Shown piece by piece: positions 26,066 to 34,113 of a stretch of DNA of 46,987 nucleotides. The notes beneath the pieces were generated by a model. The model saw nothing but the letters and a program-made list of their open reading frames with translations, searched no databases and had not been told where the DNA came from. The stretch is from Giesbergeria sp. (lineage in GTDB: Bacteria > Pseudomonadota > Gammaproteobacteria > Burkholderiales > Burkholderiaceae_C). Location of the stretch: assembly GCA_023150295.1 (NCBI GenBank), contig JAKLLE010000024.1, forward strand, positions 1 through 46,987, read 5' to 3'. The translations under genes and the position numbers were made by a program. Each line of letters starts with the position of its first letter. The first letter of the stretch is position 1.

Positions 26066-27121
26066 ATGCTGCCCATGACAGCCACGCCCCACACCCTCAC
26101 CATCACCCGCCCCGACGACTGGCACCTGCACGTGCGCGACGGCGCGCCGCTGCACACCGTGGTGCCGCACACCGCCGCCCAGTTTGGCCGCGCCATCATC
26201 ATGCCCAACCTGCGCCCGCCCGTGACCACGGCGCAGCAGGCGCTGGAGTACAAGCAGCGCATCCTGGCGGCCGTGCCGCAGGGCGTGGCGTTCGAGCCGC
26301 TGATGACGCTCTACCTCACCGACAACCTGCCGCCCGACGAGATTGCGCGGGCCAAGGACGCAGGCGTGGTCGCCTGCAAGCTCTACCCCGCAGGCGCCAC
26401 CACCAACAGCGACGCGGGCGTCACCGACTTGCGCAAGACCTATAAAACGTTGGAGGCCATGCAAAAGGCCGGCTTGCTGCTGCTGGTACATGGCGAGGTC
26501 ACCAGCCCCGACATCGACCTGTTCGACCGCGAGGCCGTGTTCATCGAGCAGCAGCTCATCCCGCTGCGCCGGGACTTCCCCGAGCTGAAAATCGTTTTCG
26601 AGCACATCACCACCCAGGAAGCCGCGCAGTACGTGCAAGAGGCCGACCGCTTCACCGCGGCCACGCTCACGGCGCACCATCTGCTCTACAACCGCAACGC
26701 CATCTTCACCGGCGGCATCCGCCCGCACTACTACTGCCTGCCCGTGCTCAAGCGCGAAGTGCACCGCCAGGCGCTGGTGCAGGCAGCTACCAGCGGCAGC
26801 CCCAGGTTCTTCCTGGGCACCGACAGCGCGCCGCACCCCGCGCACCTCAAGGAACACGCCAGTGGCTGCGCGGGTTGCTACACGGCGCACGCGGCCATCG
26901 AGATGTACGCCGAGGCCTTCGACAACGCCGGGGCGCTCGACAAGCTGGAGGGTTTCGCCAGCTTCCACGGCCCGGACTTCTACGGCCTGCCGCGCAACCA
27001 GGGCACCATCACCCTGCGCCGCGAAAGCTGGACGCCCCCCGAGCACTTCGCCTTCGGCGAGGCCGAACTCAAGCCGCTGCGTGCCGGAGAGGCACTGCCC
27101 TGGAAATGTGTTCAGGTTTAA
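26066..27121 (+). CDS. pyrC: dihydroorotase (class II)
   Basis: A 351-residue zinc hydrolase that cyclises carbamoyl-aspartate to dihydroorotate in pyrimidine synthesis. Metal ligands are visible: His20 and His22 in [10 protein letters not shown], the carboxylated Lys105 in ACKLYPAG, His142 in VHGEVT, His180 in FEHITT and Asp253 in LGTDSAPH. Length and motifs match E. coli PyrC. Two close starts are possible: ATG 26066 with AGGGTGGGA well spaced upstream, and ATG 26075. The longer frame to 25913 runs through repeats and is rejected. The gene appears to stand alone. Confidence 0.96.
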   Translation: MLPMTATPHTLTITRPDDWHLHVRDGAPLHTVVPHTAAQFGRAIIMPNLRPPVTTAQQALEYKQRILAAVPQGVAFEPLMTLYLTDNLPPDEIARAKDAGVVACKLYPAGATTNSDAGVTDLRKTYKTLEAMQKAGLLLLVHGEVTSPDIDLFDREAVFIEQQLIPLRRDFPELKIVFEHITTQEAAQYVQEADRFTAATLTAHHLLYNRNAIFTGGIRPHYYCLPVLKREVHRQALVQAATSGSPRFFLGTDSAPHPAHLKEHASGCAGCYTAHAAIEMYAEAFDNAGALDKLEGFASFHGPDFYGLPRNQGTITLRRESWTPPEHFAFGEAELKPLRAGEALPWKCVQV

Positions 27122-27140
27122 ACGAAAATGCCACGCAGCG

Positions 27141-27185
27141 CCCGTAAATAAAGCGCCAACAGCTATCAAAATGATAGCAAAATCA
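27141..27185. repeat. family R repeat with GCTATCA/TGATAGC hairpin
   Basis: AATAAAGCGCCAAC precedes GCTATCA (27162-27168)-AAA-TGATAGC (27172-27178). It lies in the 3' region of pyrC. It shares the AAGCGC block and the hairpin with the copy at 15462-15512. Confidence 0.65.
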
Positions 27186-27340
27186 AATCCCAGGGCCTGC
27201 CTGGGCGAACCTTTCCTTTTATGATGGGTCTCTTGTAAGCCGCGCCCAGGGCCCTGCCCCGCGCGGCTTGAAGGATTGCCGGGCCACCCCCATGTGATCC
27301 TCCCAGTTCCCACAACCAACCACTTTTTTTGTGGAGCACC

Positions 27341-28222
27341 ATGAAACGCATCGTCCTGTTCCTGCTGACCAACATCGCCGTGGTGGCCGTGCTTGGCATC
27401 GTGGCCAGCCTGCTTGGCGTCAACCGTTTTCTCACCGCCAACGGGCTGAACCTTGGCGCGCTGCTCGGCTTCGCCTTCATCATGGGTTTTGGCGGCGCCT
27501 TCATCTCGCTGCTCATGAGCAAGCCCATGGCCAAGTGGAGCGCCGGGGTGCAAATCATTGACGGCACGCGCTCTGCCGACGAGGCCTGGATCGTCGAGAC
27601 CGTGCGCAAGTTTGCCGACAAGGCCGGCATCGGCATGCCCGAGGTCGGCATCTTCGAGGGCGACCCCAACGCCTTTGCCACGGGTGCGTTCAAGAACTCG
27701 GCCCTGGTGGCCGTGTCCATCGGCCTGCTGCAGAACATGACGCACGAGGAAGTCGAGGCCGTCATCGGCCACGAAGTGGCGCACATCGCCAACGGCGACA
27801 TGGTCACCATGACGCTGATCCAGGGTGTGATGAACACCTTTGTGGTGTTCCTCTCGCGCGTCATCGGTTATGCCGTGGACAGCTTTCTGCGCAAGAACGA
27901 CGAGAACAGCTCCGGCCCCGGCATTGGCTACATGGTCACCACCATCGTGCTCGACATCGTGCTCGGTTTCCTCGCAGCCATCATCGTGGCCTGGTTCTCG
28001 CGCCAGCGTGAATTCCGTGCCGACGCCGGTGCCGCCCAGCTCATGGGCCGCCGCCAGCCCATGATCAACGCCCTGGCCCGCCTGGGCGGTGTGCACACGC
28101 AGGAGTTGCCCAAGAGCATGGCCGCCATGGGCATTGCCGGTGGCATTGGCAAACTGTTCAGCACCCACCCGCCCATCGAAGAGCGCATTGCTGCCTTGCA
28201 GAACATGCAGAACCAGGGCTGA
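27341..28222 (+). CDS. htpX: membrane zinc metalloprotease HtpX
   Basis: A 293-residue M48B protease of the inner membrane that helps degrade damaged membrane proteins. Zinc ligands are His144 and His148 in HEVAH and Glu224 in REFRAD. Helices are at about 4-26 and 39-58, with another pair near 155-180 and 193-217. Length and the [13 protein letters not shown] segment are standard for HtpX. ATG 27341 begins [14 protein letters not shown], the normal N-terminus. A strong terminator follows, isolating it from the restriction locus. HtpX is usually induced by envelope stress; no such signal is visible here. Confidence 0.96.
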   Translation: MKRIVLFLLTNIAVVAVLGIVASLLGVNRFLTANGLNLGALLGFAFIMGFGGAFISLLMSKPMAKWSAGVQIIDGTRSADEAWIVETVRKFADKAGIGMPEVGIFEGDPNAFATGAFKNSALVAVSIGLLQNMTHEEVEAVIGHEVAHIANGDMVTMTLIQGVMNTFVVFLSRVIGYAVDSFLRKNDENSSGPGIGYMVTTIVLDIVLGFLAAIIVAWFSRQREFRADAGAAQLMGRRQPMINALARLGGVHTQELPKSMAAMGIAGGIGKLFSTHPPIEERIAALQNMQNQG

Positions 28223-28251
28223 TCGCGGCCCGGCCGCTGCGATCACCACAC

Positions 28252-28286
28252 AAGCGCCAGGTGGCTTCGGTCCCTGGCGCTTTTTT
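28252..28286 (+). terminator. rho-independent terminator of htpX
   Basis: AAGCGCCAGG (28252-28261) pairs perfectly with CCTGGCGCTT (28273-28282), with an 11-base loop and a T run through 28286. It separates htpX from hsdM. Confidence 0.93.
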
Positions 28287-28418
28287 GCTGCCAGCCCGCT
28301 GCAAGCGCCCAGCACGGCAAGCAAGCCCCCTGCGCCGCCGCTCTGCAGTGGGCTATGCTGCCGGGCAACAGCATCGGGCCCCGGCTGTGCATTCCCAGAA
28401 CAAGACATTCGCTCCCGC

Positions 28419-30164
28419 ATGAACCAACAAACCCTCTCCGCCTTCATCTGGTCCGTGGCCGACCTGCTGCGCGGTGATTACAAGCAATCCGACTACGGCA
28501 AGGTCATCCTGCCCTTCACCGTGCTGCGGCGCCTGGACTGCGTGTTAGAGGCCACCAAGCCCGCCGTACTGGCCGAGCTGGCCGCCAAGCAGGCGCAGGG
28601 CGTCAACCCCGAGCCCTTCCTGCTGCGCAAGGCGGGCCAGAGCTTCTACAACACCTCCACGCTCGACCTCCAAAAGCTGCGGGGCGACCCCGACCACATT
28701 GCGCAAAACCTGTTCAGCTACGTGCAGGCGTTCTCGCCCGCCGTGCGCGATGTGTTCGAGCGTTTTGAATTTCACACCCAGGTCGAGCGCCTGGCCAAGG
28801 CCGGGCTGCTGTACCAGGTGGCCGAAAAGTTCGCCCAGATCGACCTGCACCCCGAGGTGGTCAGTAACATGCAAATGGGCCTGGTGTTCGAGGAGCTGAT
28901 CCGCAAGTTCGCCGAAATCAGCAACGAGACCGCCGGGGAGCACTTCACCCCGCGTGAGGTCATCCGGCTCATGGTCAACCTCATCTTCATTGAAGACGAC
29001 GCCATCCTCAGCAAGCCCGGCGTGGTGCGCACCATCTACGACCCCACCGCCGGCACGGGCGGCATGCTCAGCGTGGCGGGCGAATACCTGGCCGAGCACA
29101 ACCCCCAGGCGCGCCTGACCGTGTTTGGCCAGGAGCTCAACCCCGAGTCGTACGCCATCTGCAAGGCCGACATGCTCATCAAGGGCCAGGACGTGGCCAA
29201 CATCGCCTTTGGCAACACCCTCAGCGACGACGGCCACGCGCACAAGCGGTTCGACTACATGCTCTCCAACCCACCCTTTGGTGTGGAGTGGAAAAAGGTC
29301 GAAAAGGAAGTGCGCAAAGAGCACGAGCAGCAGGGCTACAACGGGCGCTTCGGCCCCGGCCTGCCCCGCGTGTCGGATGGCTCCATGCTGTTTTTGCTGC
29401 ACCTGCTGAGCAAGATGCGCCCGGCGCAGGAGGGCGGCAGCCGCTTTGGCATCGTGCTCAACGGTTCACCGCTGTTCACCGGCGGCGCGGGCTCGGGCGA
29501 ATCCGAAATCCGCCGCTACGTGCTGGAGAACGACCTGTGCGAAGCCATCGTCGGCCTGCCCACCGACATGTTCTACAACACCGGCATCAGCACCTACGTC
29601 TGGATCATCAGCAACCGCAAGCCCGCAGCGCGCAAGGGCAAGGTGCAGCTGATTGATGCGTCCGGCATGTGGCAGAAGATGCGCAAAAGCCTGGGCTCCA
29701 AGCGCAAGGAACTGAGCGACGCCCACATCGAGCGCATCACCCGCCTGTTTGGCGACTTTGCCGAGGCCCACGACGACGACGGCACCCCCATCAGCCGCAT
29801 CTTCGACAACGAAGCCTTTGGCTACCACAGCATCACCGTGGAGCGCCCGCTGCGCGACGAAGCGGGCAACATCGTGCTGGGCCAAAAAGGCAAGCAAAAA
29901 GGCAAGCCCCAGCCCGACGCCAGCCTGCGCGACACCGAGAACGTGCCCTACACCGAAGACGTGGGCGAGTACTTCCGGCGCGAAGTGCTGCCCCACGCCC
30001 CCGACGCCTGGATCGACCCCGAAAAGACCAAGGTGGGCTACGAGATTCCGTTCAACCGGCACTTCTACGTGTTCAAACCGCCGCGCCCGCTGGCCGAGAT
30101 TGACGCAGAGCTGAAGCAAACCACCGACCGCATCCTGGAGATGATCAAGGGGCTGTCGGCATGA
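28419..30164 (+). CDS. hsdM: type I restriction-modification DNA methyltransferase subunit HsdM
   Basis: A 581-residue N6-adenine methyltransferase subunit. The N-terminal HsdM domain starts [20 protein letters not shown]. The SAM-binding motif I is DPTAGTGGM from Asp208 and catalytic motif IV is NPPF at 284-287. It works as M2S with HsdS for methylation, and with HsdR for cleavage of unmethylated DNA. The start at 28419 is chosen because the upstream frame overlaps htpX and its terminator, and because the N-terminus then fits the family. It opens the locus. HigBA follows after 57 bases, and the matching hsdS lies 1.8 kb and hsdR 5.9 kb downstream. Confidence 0.95.
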   Translation: MNQQTLSAFIWSVADLLRGDYKQSDYGKVILPFTVLRRLDCVLEATKPAVLAELAAKQAQGVNPEPFLLRKAGQSFYNTSTLDLQKLRGDPDHIAQNLFSYVQAFSPAVRDVFERFEFHTQVERLAKAGLLYQVAEKFAQIDLHPEVVSNMQMGLVFEELIRKFAEISNETAGEHFTPREVIRLMVNLIFIEDDAILSKPGVVRTIYDPTAGTGGMLSVAGEYLAEHNPQARLTVFGQELNPESYAICKADMLIKGQDVANIAFGNTLSDDGHAHKRFDYMLSNPPFGVEWKKVEKEVRKEHEQQGYNGRFGPGLPRVSDGSMLFLLHLLSKMRPAQEGGSRFGIVLNGSPLFTGGAGSGESEIRRYVLENDLCEAIVGLPTDMFYNTGISTYVWIISNRKPAARKGKVQLIDASGMWQKMRKSLGSKRKELSDAHIERITRLFGDFAEAHDDDGTPISRIFDNEAFGYHSITVERPLRDEAGNIVLGQKGKQKGKPQPDASLRDTENVPYTEDVGEYFRREVLPHAPDAWIDPEKTKVGYEIPFNRHFYVFKPPRPLAEIDAELKQTTDRILEMIKGLSA

Positions 30165-30197
30165 GGCGCGCCGTGATCCTGCGCAACAGCGCAAATA

Positions 30198-30212
30198 ATC
30201 TCAAATTGAGAT
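30198..30212. promoter_or_regulatory. inverted repeat before higB, probable HigA operator
   Basis: ATCTCAA-A-TTGAGAT is a perfect seven-base inverted repeat centred on 30205 and ends nine bases before the GTG of higB. Toxin-antitoxin operons are normally repressed by the antitoxin at such a site. Binding is inferred. Confidence 0.6.
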
Positions 30213-30221
30213 AAACTGGCC

Positions 30222-30509
30222 GTGCGCATCATCAGCAACAGTGCCTTGCGTGCGTTCATTGCCGACCACCCCCAGGCAGAGATGGCTTTGCAAGGCTGGC
30301 GGCGGGTGATTGAAAAAAACCGCTTTGCACATTGGGCAGAGCTCAAGGCGGCCTTCAACACCGTGGACAAGGTGGGTGACTTGGCCGTGTTCGACATTGG
30401 CGGCAACAAATACCGGCTGATCGCCTACATCCGCTTTGAGGCACAGGTGGTTTACATCAAAGCGGTACTCACACACCGCGACTACGACAAAGGAGCATGG
30501 AAACCATGA
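30222..30509 (+). CDS. higB: HigB family toxin (RelE-fold mRNA interferase)
   Basis: A 95-residue toxin of the HigB type. The motif order is MALQGWRRVIEKNRFAHWAE, then VFDIGGNKYRLIAYIRFE, then VYIKAVLTHRDYDKGAW; the last segment (THxDYDKG) is diagnostic. HigB cleaves mRNA on the ribosome. Translation starts at GTG 30222. Its stop codon overlaps the start of higA (ATGA), so the antitoxin is coupled. The toxin-first order is typical of higBA. The pair is inserted between hsdM and the yhcG gene and may stabilise the locus. Confidence 0.92.
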   Translation: MRIISNSALRAFIADHPQAEMALQGWRRVIEKNRFAHWAELKAAFNTVDKVGDLAVFDIGGNKYRLIAYIRFEAQVVYIKAVLTHRDYDKGAWKP

Positions 30510-30919
30510 ACGCAGCCATCGACACGCGCCACCTGCTCCCGGCCTGGGAGCAGTTTCGCGCCGCCACCGAGATTGCCCCCATCCGTAGCGAAGCCCACTA
30601 CGCCCGCATGACCGCCATGCTGGAGCACCTGCTCGACACCGCACAGGGCGACGAGCACCACCCCGCCATGGAACTGGCCGACATCGTGGGCGACCTGATT
30701 GAAGACTACGAGGGCCGCCACCACCGCCTGCCAGAGGCCACCGGCGTGCAGGCGCTCAAATTCCTGATGGAGCAGCACGGCCTGCGCCAGAGCGAGTTGC
30801 CCGAAATTGGCAGCCAGGGCGTGGTGTCTGAAATCCTCGGCGGCAAGCGCGAGTTGAACCTGCGCCAGGTGCGCGCACTGGCAGCGCGCTTTGGCGTGTC
30901 GGCGGCCACTTTTGTGTGA
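30506..30919 (+). CDS. higA: HigA family antitoxin (XRE-type helix-turn-helix)
   Basis: A 137-residue antitoxin. The N-terminal half is helical and acidic (LDTAQGDEHHPAMELADIVG). The C-terminal part is an HTH with LKFLMEQHGLRQSELPEIGS, GVVSEILGGKRELNLRQVRA and LAARFGVS. It neutralises HigB and probably binds the operator at 30198-30212. ATG 30506 is chosen because AAAGGAG (30489-30495) lies ten bases upstream, while the earlier ATG 30497 lies only one base after it. The yhcG gene starts eight bases after the stop codon. Confidence 0.92.
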   Translation: MNAAIDTRHLLPAWEQFRAATEIAPIRSEAHYARMTAMLEHLLDTAQGDEHHPAMELADIVGDLIEDYEGRHHRLPEATGVQALKFLMEQHGLRQSELPEIGSQGVVSEILGGKRELNLRQVRALAARFGVSAATFV

Positions 30920-30920
30920 A

Positions 30921-30993
30921 GCGAGGCATGAGTTTTCCGAAACACCCGGCGACCAAGGACAGTGGGGGGGCATGGGTAGAAGAGGTGCCGGAG
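30921..30993 (+). repeat. duplicated 5' end of hsdS fused to the yhcG gene
   Basis: GCGAGGCATGAGTTTTCCG is shared with 32000-32018. The two stretches then stay clearly similar through AAGGACAGTGGGG and GAGGTGCCGG to GCATT (30989-30993 and about 32072). It covers the ribosome site, start codon and first ~22 codons. The encoded peptides are MSFPKHPATKDSGGAWVEEV and MSFPRYPEYKDSGVQWLGEV. Confidence 0.85.
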
Positions 30994-32010
30994 CATTCCC
31001 CCGCCTCGCCGCCGCAAGACAGCGCCTTTGCACAGGTCATCGAACTGATTGCCACAAGCCGCCAGCGTGCGCTGCAGGCAGTCAACACCACCTTGATTGA
31101 CCTGTATTGGCAGGTGGGCGCCATCATCAGCTGCAAGATTGCCGCCGCCGAATGGGGTGACGGCGTGGTGACCCAACTGGCTGCCCACATTGCCCAGACG
31201 CAGCCGGGCCTGCGTGGCTTTACGCGCCCCAACCTGTTTCGGATGCGCCAGTTCTACGAGGCTTACCAGGGAGACGAAAAAGTCTCACCGCTGGTGAGAC
31301 AACTGCCCTGGACGCACAACATCATCATCCTGAGCCAGGGCAAAAGCGCACAGGAACGCGAGTTCTATCTGCGCATGGCCATGCAGGAGCGCTGGAGCAA
31401 ACGGGAGCTGGAGCGCCAGTTCCGGCTCGCCTTGTTCGAGCGGGCCGTGCTGCAACCGGCCAAAGTGTCGCCACTGGTGGCACAAACCCACCCAGGCGCA
31501 GTGCAGGTGTTTCGGGACGCCTACATGGTCGAGTTTCTGTCCCTGCCCGAAGGCCACAGCGAAGCCGACTTGCACCAGGGCCTGTTGAACCAGCTCAAAG
31601 CCTTTTTGACCGAGCTGGGGCGCGACTTCTGTTTTGTGGGCTCGGAAGTTCTGCTGCAGGTGGGCCAGCGCGACTTTGCGCTGGATCTGCTGTTTTTTCA
31701 CCGGGGACTGAACTGCCTGGTCGCTATCGAGCTGAAGGTCGGGCGTTTTGAGCCTGAATACCTGGGCAAGCTCTCGTTCTACCTGGAGGCGCTGGACCGC
31801 GATGTGCGCAAGCCGCATGAGAACCCGTCCATCGGCGTGCTGCTGTGTGCCAGCAAGGACGACGAGGTGGTCGAATACGCCCTCAGCCGCAGCGCCTCGC
31901 CCGCCCTGATTGCCCAATACCAGACGCAACTGCCCAACAAAGCTTTGCTGCAGGCCAAGCTGCATGAGTTCTACCAACTGAACATGGCCAATGCAGGAGG
32001 CGAGGCATGA
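30928..32010 (+). CDS. YhcG/DUF1016 family PD-(D/E)XK nuclease with an HsdS-derived N-terminus
   Basis: A 360-residue protein. Residues 1-23 resemble the start of HsdS, including KDSG and EVPEH. Residues about 33-165 form the DUF1016 N-terminal domain, with LIDLYWQVGAIIS and SRxNLxRMRQFY-like TRPNLFRMRQFY. Residues about 195-345 form the nuclease domain: Asp253 in FALDLLFFH and Glu268-x-Lys270 in VAIELKVGRF fit a PD-(D/E)XK site. The family is often found beside type I restriction genes and Holliday-junction-type nucleases. Its role is not established. The stop codon overlaps the start of hsdS by four bases, so it is coupled to the specificity gene. Usual YhcG proteins start directly with the DUF1016 helices, so the N-terminal stretch is foreign to the family. 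Confidence 0.85.
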   Translation: MSFPKHPATKDSGGAWVEEVPEHSPASPPQDSAFAQVIELIATSRQRALQAVNTTLIDLYWQVGAIISCKIAAAEWGDGVVTQLAAHIAQTQPGLRGFTRPNLFRMRQFYEAYQGDEKVSPLVRQLPWTHNIIILSQGKSAQEREFYLRMAMQERWSKRELERQFRLALFERAVLQPAKVSPLVAQTHPGAVQVFRDAYMVEFLSLPEGHSEADLHQGLLNQLKAFLTELGRDFCFVGSEVLLQVGQRDFALDLLFFHRGLNCLVAIELKVGRFEPEYLGKLSFYLEALDRDVRKPHENPSIGVLLCASKDDEVVEYALSRSASPALIAQYQTQLPNKALLQAKLHEFYQLNMANAGGEA

Positions 32011-33401
32011 GTTTTCCGCGATACCCGGAGTACAAGGACAGTGGGGTGCAGTGGCTGGGGGAGGTGCCGGGGCATTGGGGCGTGGATCGCCTCAAAGCAT
32101 CCATCGTCACCTCCAAAAACGGCATCTGGGGCGAAGAGCCGAAGGGCAATGAAGACGATACGCCTTGCGTGCGGGTTGCCGACTTTGACCGCCGAAAGCT
32201 CAGGGTCGAATTGGCGGAGCCAACCATCCGAAACGTCACCAGCCGGGAGCGTGAAGGGCGAACCCTGAACAAGGGTGATTTGTTGCTTGAAAAATCGGGT
32301 GGTGGCGAAAACCAACCTGTTGGCTGTGTCGTCTTGTATGACGATGAACGCCCTGCTGTGTGCTCGAATTTCGTGGCGCGCGTGCAGTTGAAACCGGGAA
32401 TGGTTTCATCTTATTGGCGCTACGTACACGCTGCTGCCTACGCCGTAAGGCTGACGACTGGCTCGATCAATCAAACGTCCGGTATTCAAAACCTGGATCA
32501 AGATCGGTATTACAACGAGCGCGCAGTATTCCCGCCGCCCGCAGAACAAACCACCATCGCCGCCTTCCTCGACCGCGAAACCGCCAAGATCGACGCGCTG
32601 GTGGCCGAGCAGGAAAAGCTGATCGCCCTGCTGCAGGAAAAGCGCCAGGCCGTCATCTCCCACGCTGTGACCAAGGGGCTGGACCCGAACGTGCCGATGA
32701 AGGATTCGGGCGTGGAGTGGCTGGGGGAGGTGCCGGGGCATTGGGAAGTTCTACCGCTGAAAAGAGTTTCCCCTCAGCAAACGGTCGGCATCGTTGTGAA
32801 CCCATCTGAATACGTTACCGACGAGGGACTTCCTTTTATTTACGGCGGGGACATATCGGAGGGACGGATTGACTACATCTCTTCACGTCGAATTTCCCCG
32901 GAAGACAGCCAACGCAATGCCAAGACTCAATTGAGAGCTGGTGACTTGCTGACGGTCCGCGTTGGTGCCCCAGGTATCACCGCAGTTGTTCCACCGGAAT
33001 GTGAAGGGGGTAACTGTGCGTCAGTGATGTTGGTCCGGCAAGGTGGGTTCAATTCAGATTGGCTGTGCTACGCAATGAACAGCCGCGTGGTTCGCTATCA
33101 AGTGGAGATCGTTCAATACGGCGCAGCACAAGAGCAGTTCAACATCAACCACGCCGTCGAATTCGTTATCCCCTGCCCACCCCGCGCAGAGCAAGACGCC
33201 TTGGCCGCATTTTTGACAAACGAAGCAACGAGGCTTGGAAGCCTAGAAGCCGAAGCCCGCTCCGCCATCATCCTCCTGCAAGAACGCCGCACCGCCCTGA
33301 TCTCCGCCGCCGTCACCGGCCAGATCGACGTGCGTGGTCTGGTCGGCAGCGCAAATGCTCCTGATTCAATAGCTGCCAGCGCTTATCCAGCAAGCGCTTG
33401 A
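32007..33401 (+). CDS. hsdS: type I restriction-modification specificity subunit HsdS
   Basis: A 464-residue subunit that sets the two halves of the recognition site. Each half begins with KDSG-x2-WLGEVPGHW (residues about 10-24 and 232-246). Two variable target-recognition domains follow (about 25-170 and 247-390). Each is closed by a conserved helix: AAFLDRETAKIDALVAEQEK and AAFLTNEATRLGSLEAEARS. The recognition domains are visibly richer in A and T than the flanking conserved parts, as expected for exchangeable segments. The last ~14 residues (NAPDSIAASAYPASA) are encoded by a family R repeat. The start ATG overlaps the yhcG stop codon. The recognised DNA sequence cannot be predicted here. 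Confidence 0.95.
   Translation: MSFPRYPEYKDSGVQWLGEVPGHWGVDRLKASIVTSKNGIWGEEPKGNEDDTPCVRVADFDRRKLRVELAEPTIRNVTSREREGRTLNKGDLLLEKSGGGENQPVGCVVLYDDERPAVCSNFVARVQLKPGMVSSYWRYVHAAAYAVRLTTGSINQTSGIQNLDQDRYYNERAVFPPPAEQTTIAAFLDRETAKIDALVAEQEKLIALLQEKRQAVISHAVTKGLDPNVPMKDSGVEWLGEVPGHWEVLPLKRVSPQQTVGIVVNPSEYVTDEGLPFIYGGDISEGRIDYISSRRISPEDSQRNAKTQLRAGDLLTVRVGAPGITAVVPPECEGGNCASVMLVRQGGFNSDWLCYAMNSRVVRYQVEIVQYGAAQEQFNINHAVEFVIPCPPRAEQDALAAFLTNEATRLGSLEAEARSAIILLQERRTALISAAVTGQIDVRGLVGSANAPDSIAASAYPASA
32050..32079 (+). repeat. 30-bp exact direct repeat in hsdS, copy 1
   Basis: It begins AGTGGCTGGGGGAGGTGCCG and is identical over 30 bases to 32716-32745. The copies are 666 bases apart, a multiple of three. 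It encodes WLGEVPGHW before the first recognition domain. Confidence 0.95.
32716..32745 (+). repeat. 30-bp exact direct repeat in hsdS, copy 2
   Basis: This second identical copy encodes WLGEVPGHW before the second recognition domain. Recombination between the copies would remove exactly 222 codons and keep the frame. Confidence 0.95.
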
Positions 33402-33418
33402 GGCCATTTTCATTCAAA
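33357..33418. repeat. family R repeat at the hsdS 3' end (R1)
   Basis: GCTCCTGATTCAATAGCTGC is followed by CAGCGCTTATCCAGCAAGCG and CTTGAGGCCATTTTC. It overlaps the last codons and stop codon of hsdS. Copies R2 (33985-34055), R3 (within 34784-34897) and R4 (35978-36050) share the same order. The rest of 33402-33667 holds an open frame of unknown nature and no recognisable gene. Confidence 0.8.
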
Positions 33419-33638
33419 TTTTCATGCACTGCCTGTCACAAGGCTGCCGTGTCAGGGCGCATCTGTGCATTCACCCCGGCCCCACTCCTGACGGAGCCGC
33501 CTTGCGCACCCTGGTCCATCGCCTGGCTGACCACGCCGTGCAGCGCCCGGGGCAAGTGCCCGATCCTGGAGTGGGTGGCCCCACCGCCCCACCGGGAGGC
33601 GTGCCGTGTCTTTACAGGTGGGCAGGGCTGATGTCAAA

Positions 33639-33657
33639 TAACAGTTATTAACTGTTA
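33639..33657. promoter_or_regulatory. perfect inverted repeat before parD, probable operator
   Basis: TAACAGTTA-T-TAACTGTTA has nine-base perfect arms and ends ten bases before the parD start codon. Its right end runs into the AGGA ribosome site. RHH antitoxins bind such short palindromes, so autorepression is likely. Confidence 0.65.
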
Positions 33658-33667
33658 GGAAAATGCC

Positions 33668-33934
33668 ATGCCCACCAGCGTCGCACTCAGCGCTCACTTT
33701 GAGAACTTCGTCCGCAACCAAGTCGAGTCCGGTCGGTACAACAACGCCAGCGAAGTGGTTCGTGCCGGACTGCGCCTGCTCGAAGACCAGCAAAAACAGG
33801 CCGAGCTGCAACAGGAAGCCATGAAGGCAGCCATTGCTGCGGGCCTTGCCAGTGGGCCAGGCGTGTCGGGCGATCAGGTCTTTGATCGACTGGAGGCGAA
33901 ATACCGCGCACAGGCTGCCAGCGCAGGCCGGTAA
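33668..33934 (+). CDS. parD: ParD family antitoxin, without a ParE partner
   Basis: An 88-residue ribbon-helix-helix antitoxin. The N-terminal strand and helices are SVALSAHFENFVRNQVESGR, YNNASEVVRAGLRLLEDQQ, the typical ParD/CopG signature. A C-terminal helical tail would wrap the toxin. A parE gene normally overlaps or follows parD by a few bases, but none is present. Instead, 12 bases after the stop codon, a fragment matching the 3' end of the HEPN gene begins. The palindrome upstream remains intact. It is therefore an orphan antitoxin or solitary regulator, possibly able to counter ParE proteins encoded elsewhere; the latter is inference. Confidence 0.88.
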   Translation: MPTSVALSAHFENFVRNQVESGRYNNASEVVRAGLRLLEDQQKQAELQQEAMKAAIAAGLASGPGVSGDQVFDRLEAKYRAQAASAGR

Positions 33935-33946
33935 TGGGTGTGTTAC

Positions 33947-33979
33947 AGCGCCCAGCACCCCGAATGGAGGCTGGTGTGA
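33947..33979 (+). pseudogene. 3' remnant of a HEPN gene
   Basis: GCCCAGCACCCCGAATGGAG GCTGGTGTGA is nearly the same as the end of the HEPN gene at 35942-35971. In the matching frame it reads AQHPEWRLV and stop, against AQHPEWGLV and stop. Similarity continues through the following family R repeat to about 34055. No upstream part of a HEPN gene remains. Confidence 0.75.
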
Positions 33980-33984
33980 GCTTT

Positions 33985-34055
33985 TGCACCGTGCAAAGCT
34001 ATTAAATTCATAGCTGCTTGCGCTTATCCAGCAAGCGCTTGAGTCCAATTTTGCT
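33985..34055. repeat. family R repeat (R2)
   Basis: AGCTAT (33997-34002) and ATAGCT (34010-34015) form one small inverted repeat. GCTTGC and GCAAGC around GCTTATCCA form a second. TTGAGTCCAATTTTGCTTCA follows. It is the closest relative of R4 (35978-36050). Confidence 0.8.
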
Positions 34056-34091
34056 TCAAATCCTCATCCGCCCCAGAATGCTGAAAATGAC

Positions 34092-34103
34092 AGCACCTGT
34101 GCT
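34092..34103. promoter_or_regulatory. short inverted repeat before the PIN toxin gene
   Basis: AGCAC-CT-GTGCT lies ten bases before ATG 34114. It could be the operator bound by the RHH antitoxin of this pair. The arms are only five bases, so support is modest. Confidence 0.35.
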
Positions 34104-34113
34104 AGCATGAGCC

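Noticed and set aside
33424-33651. 75-residue open frame between hsdS and parD
   Set aside because: It has no recognisable domain or ribosome site and runs into the parD operator. It could be debris of an older cassette, but there is nothing to support a gene.
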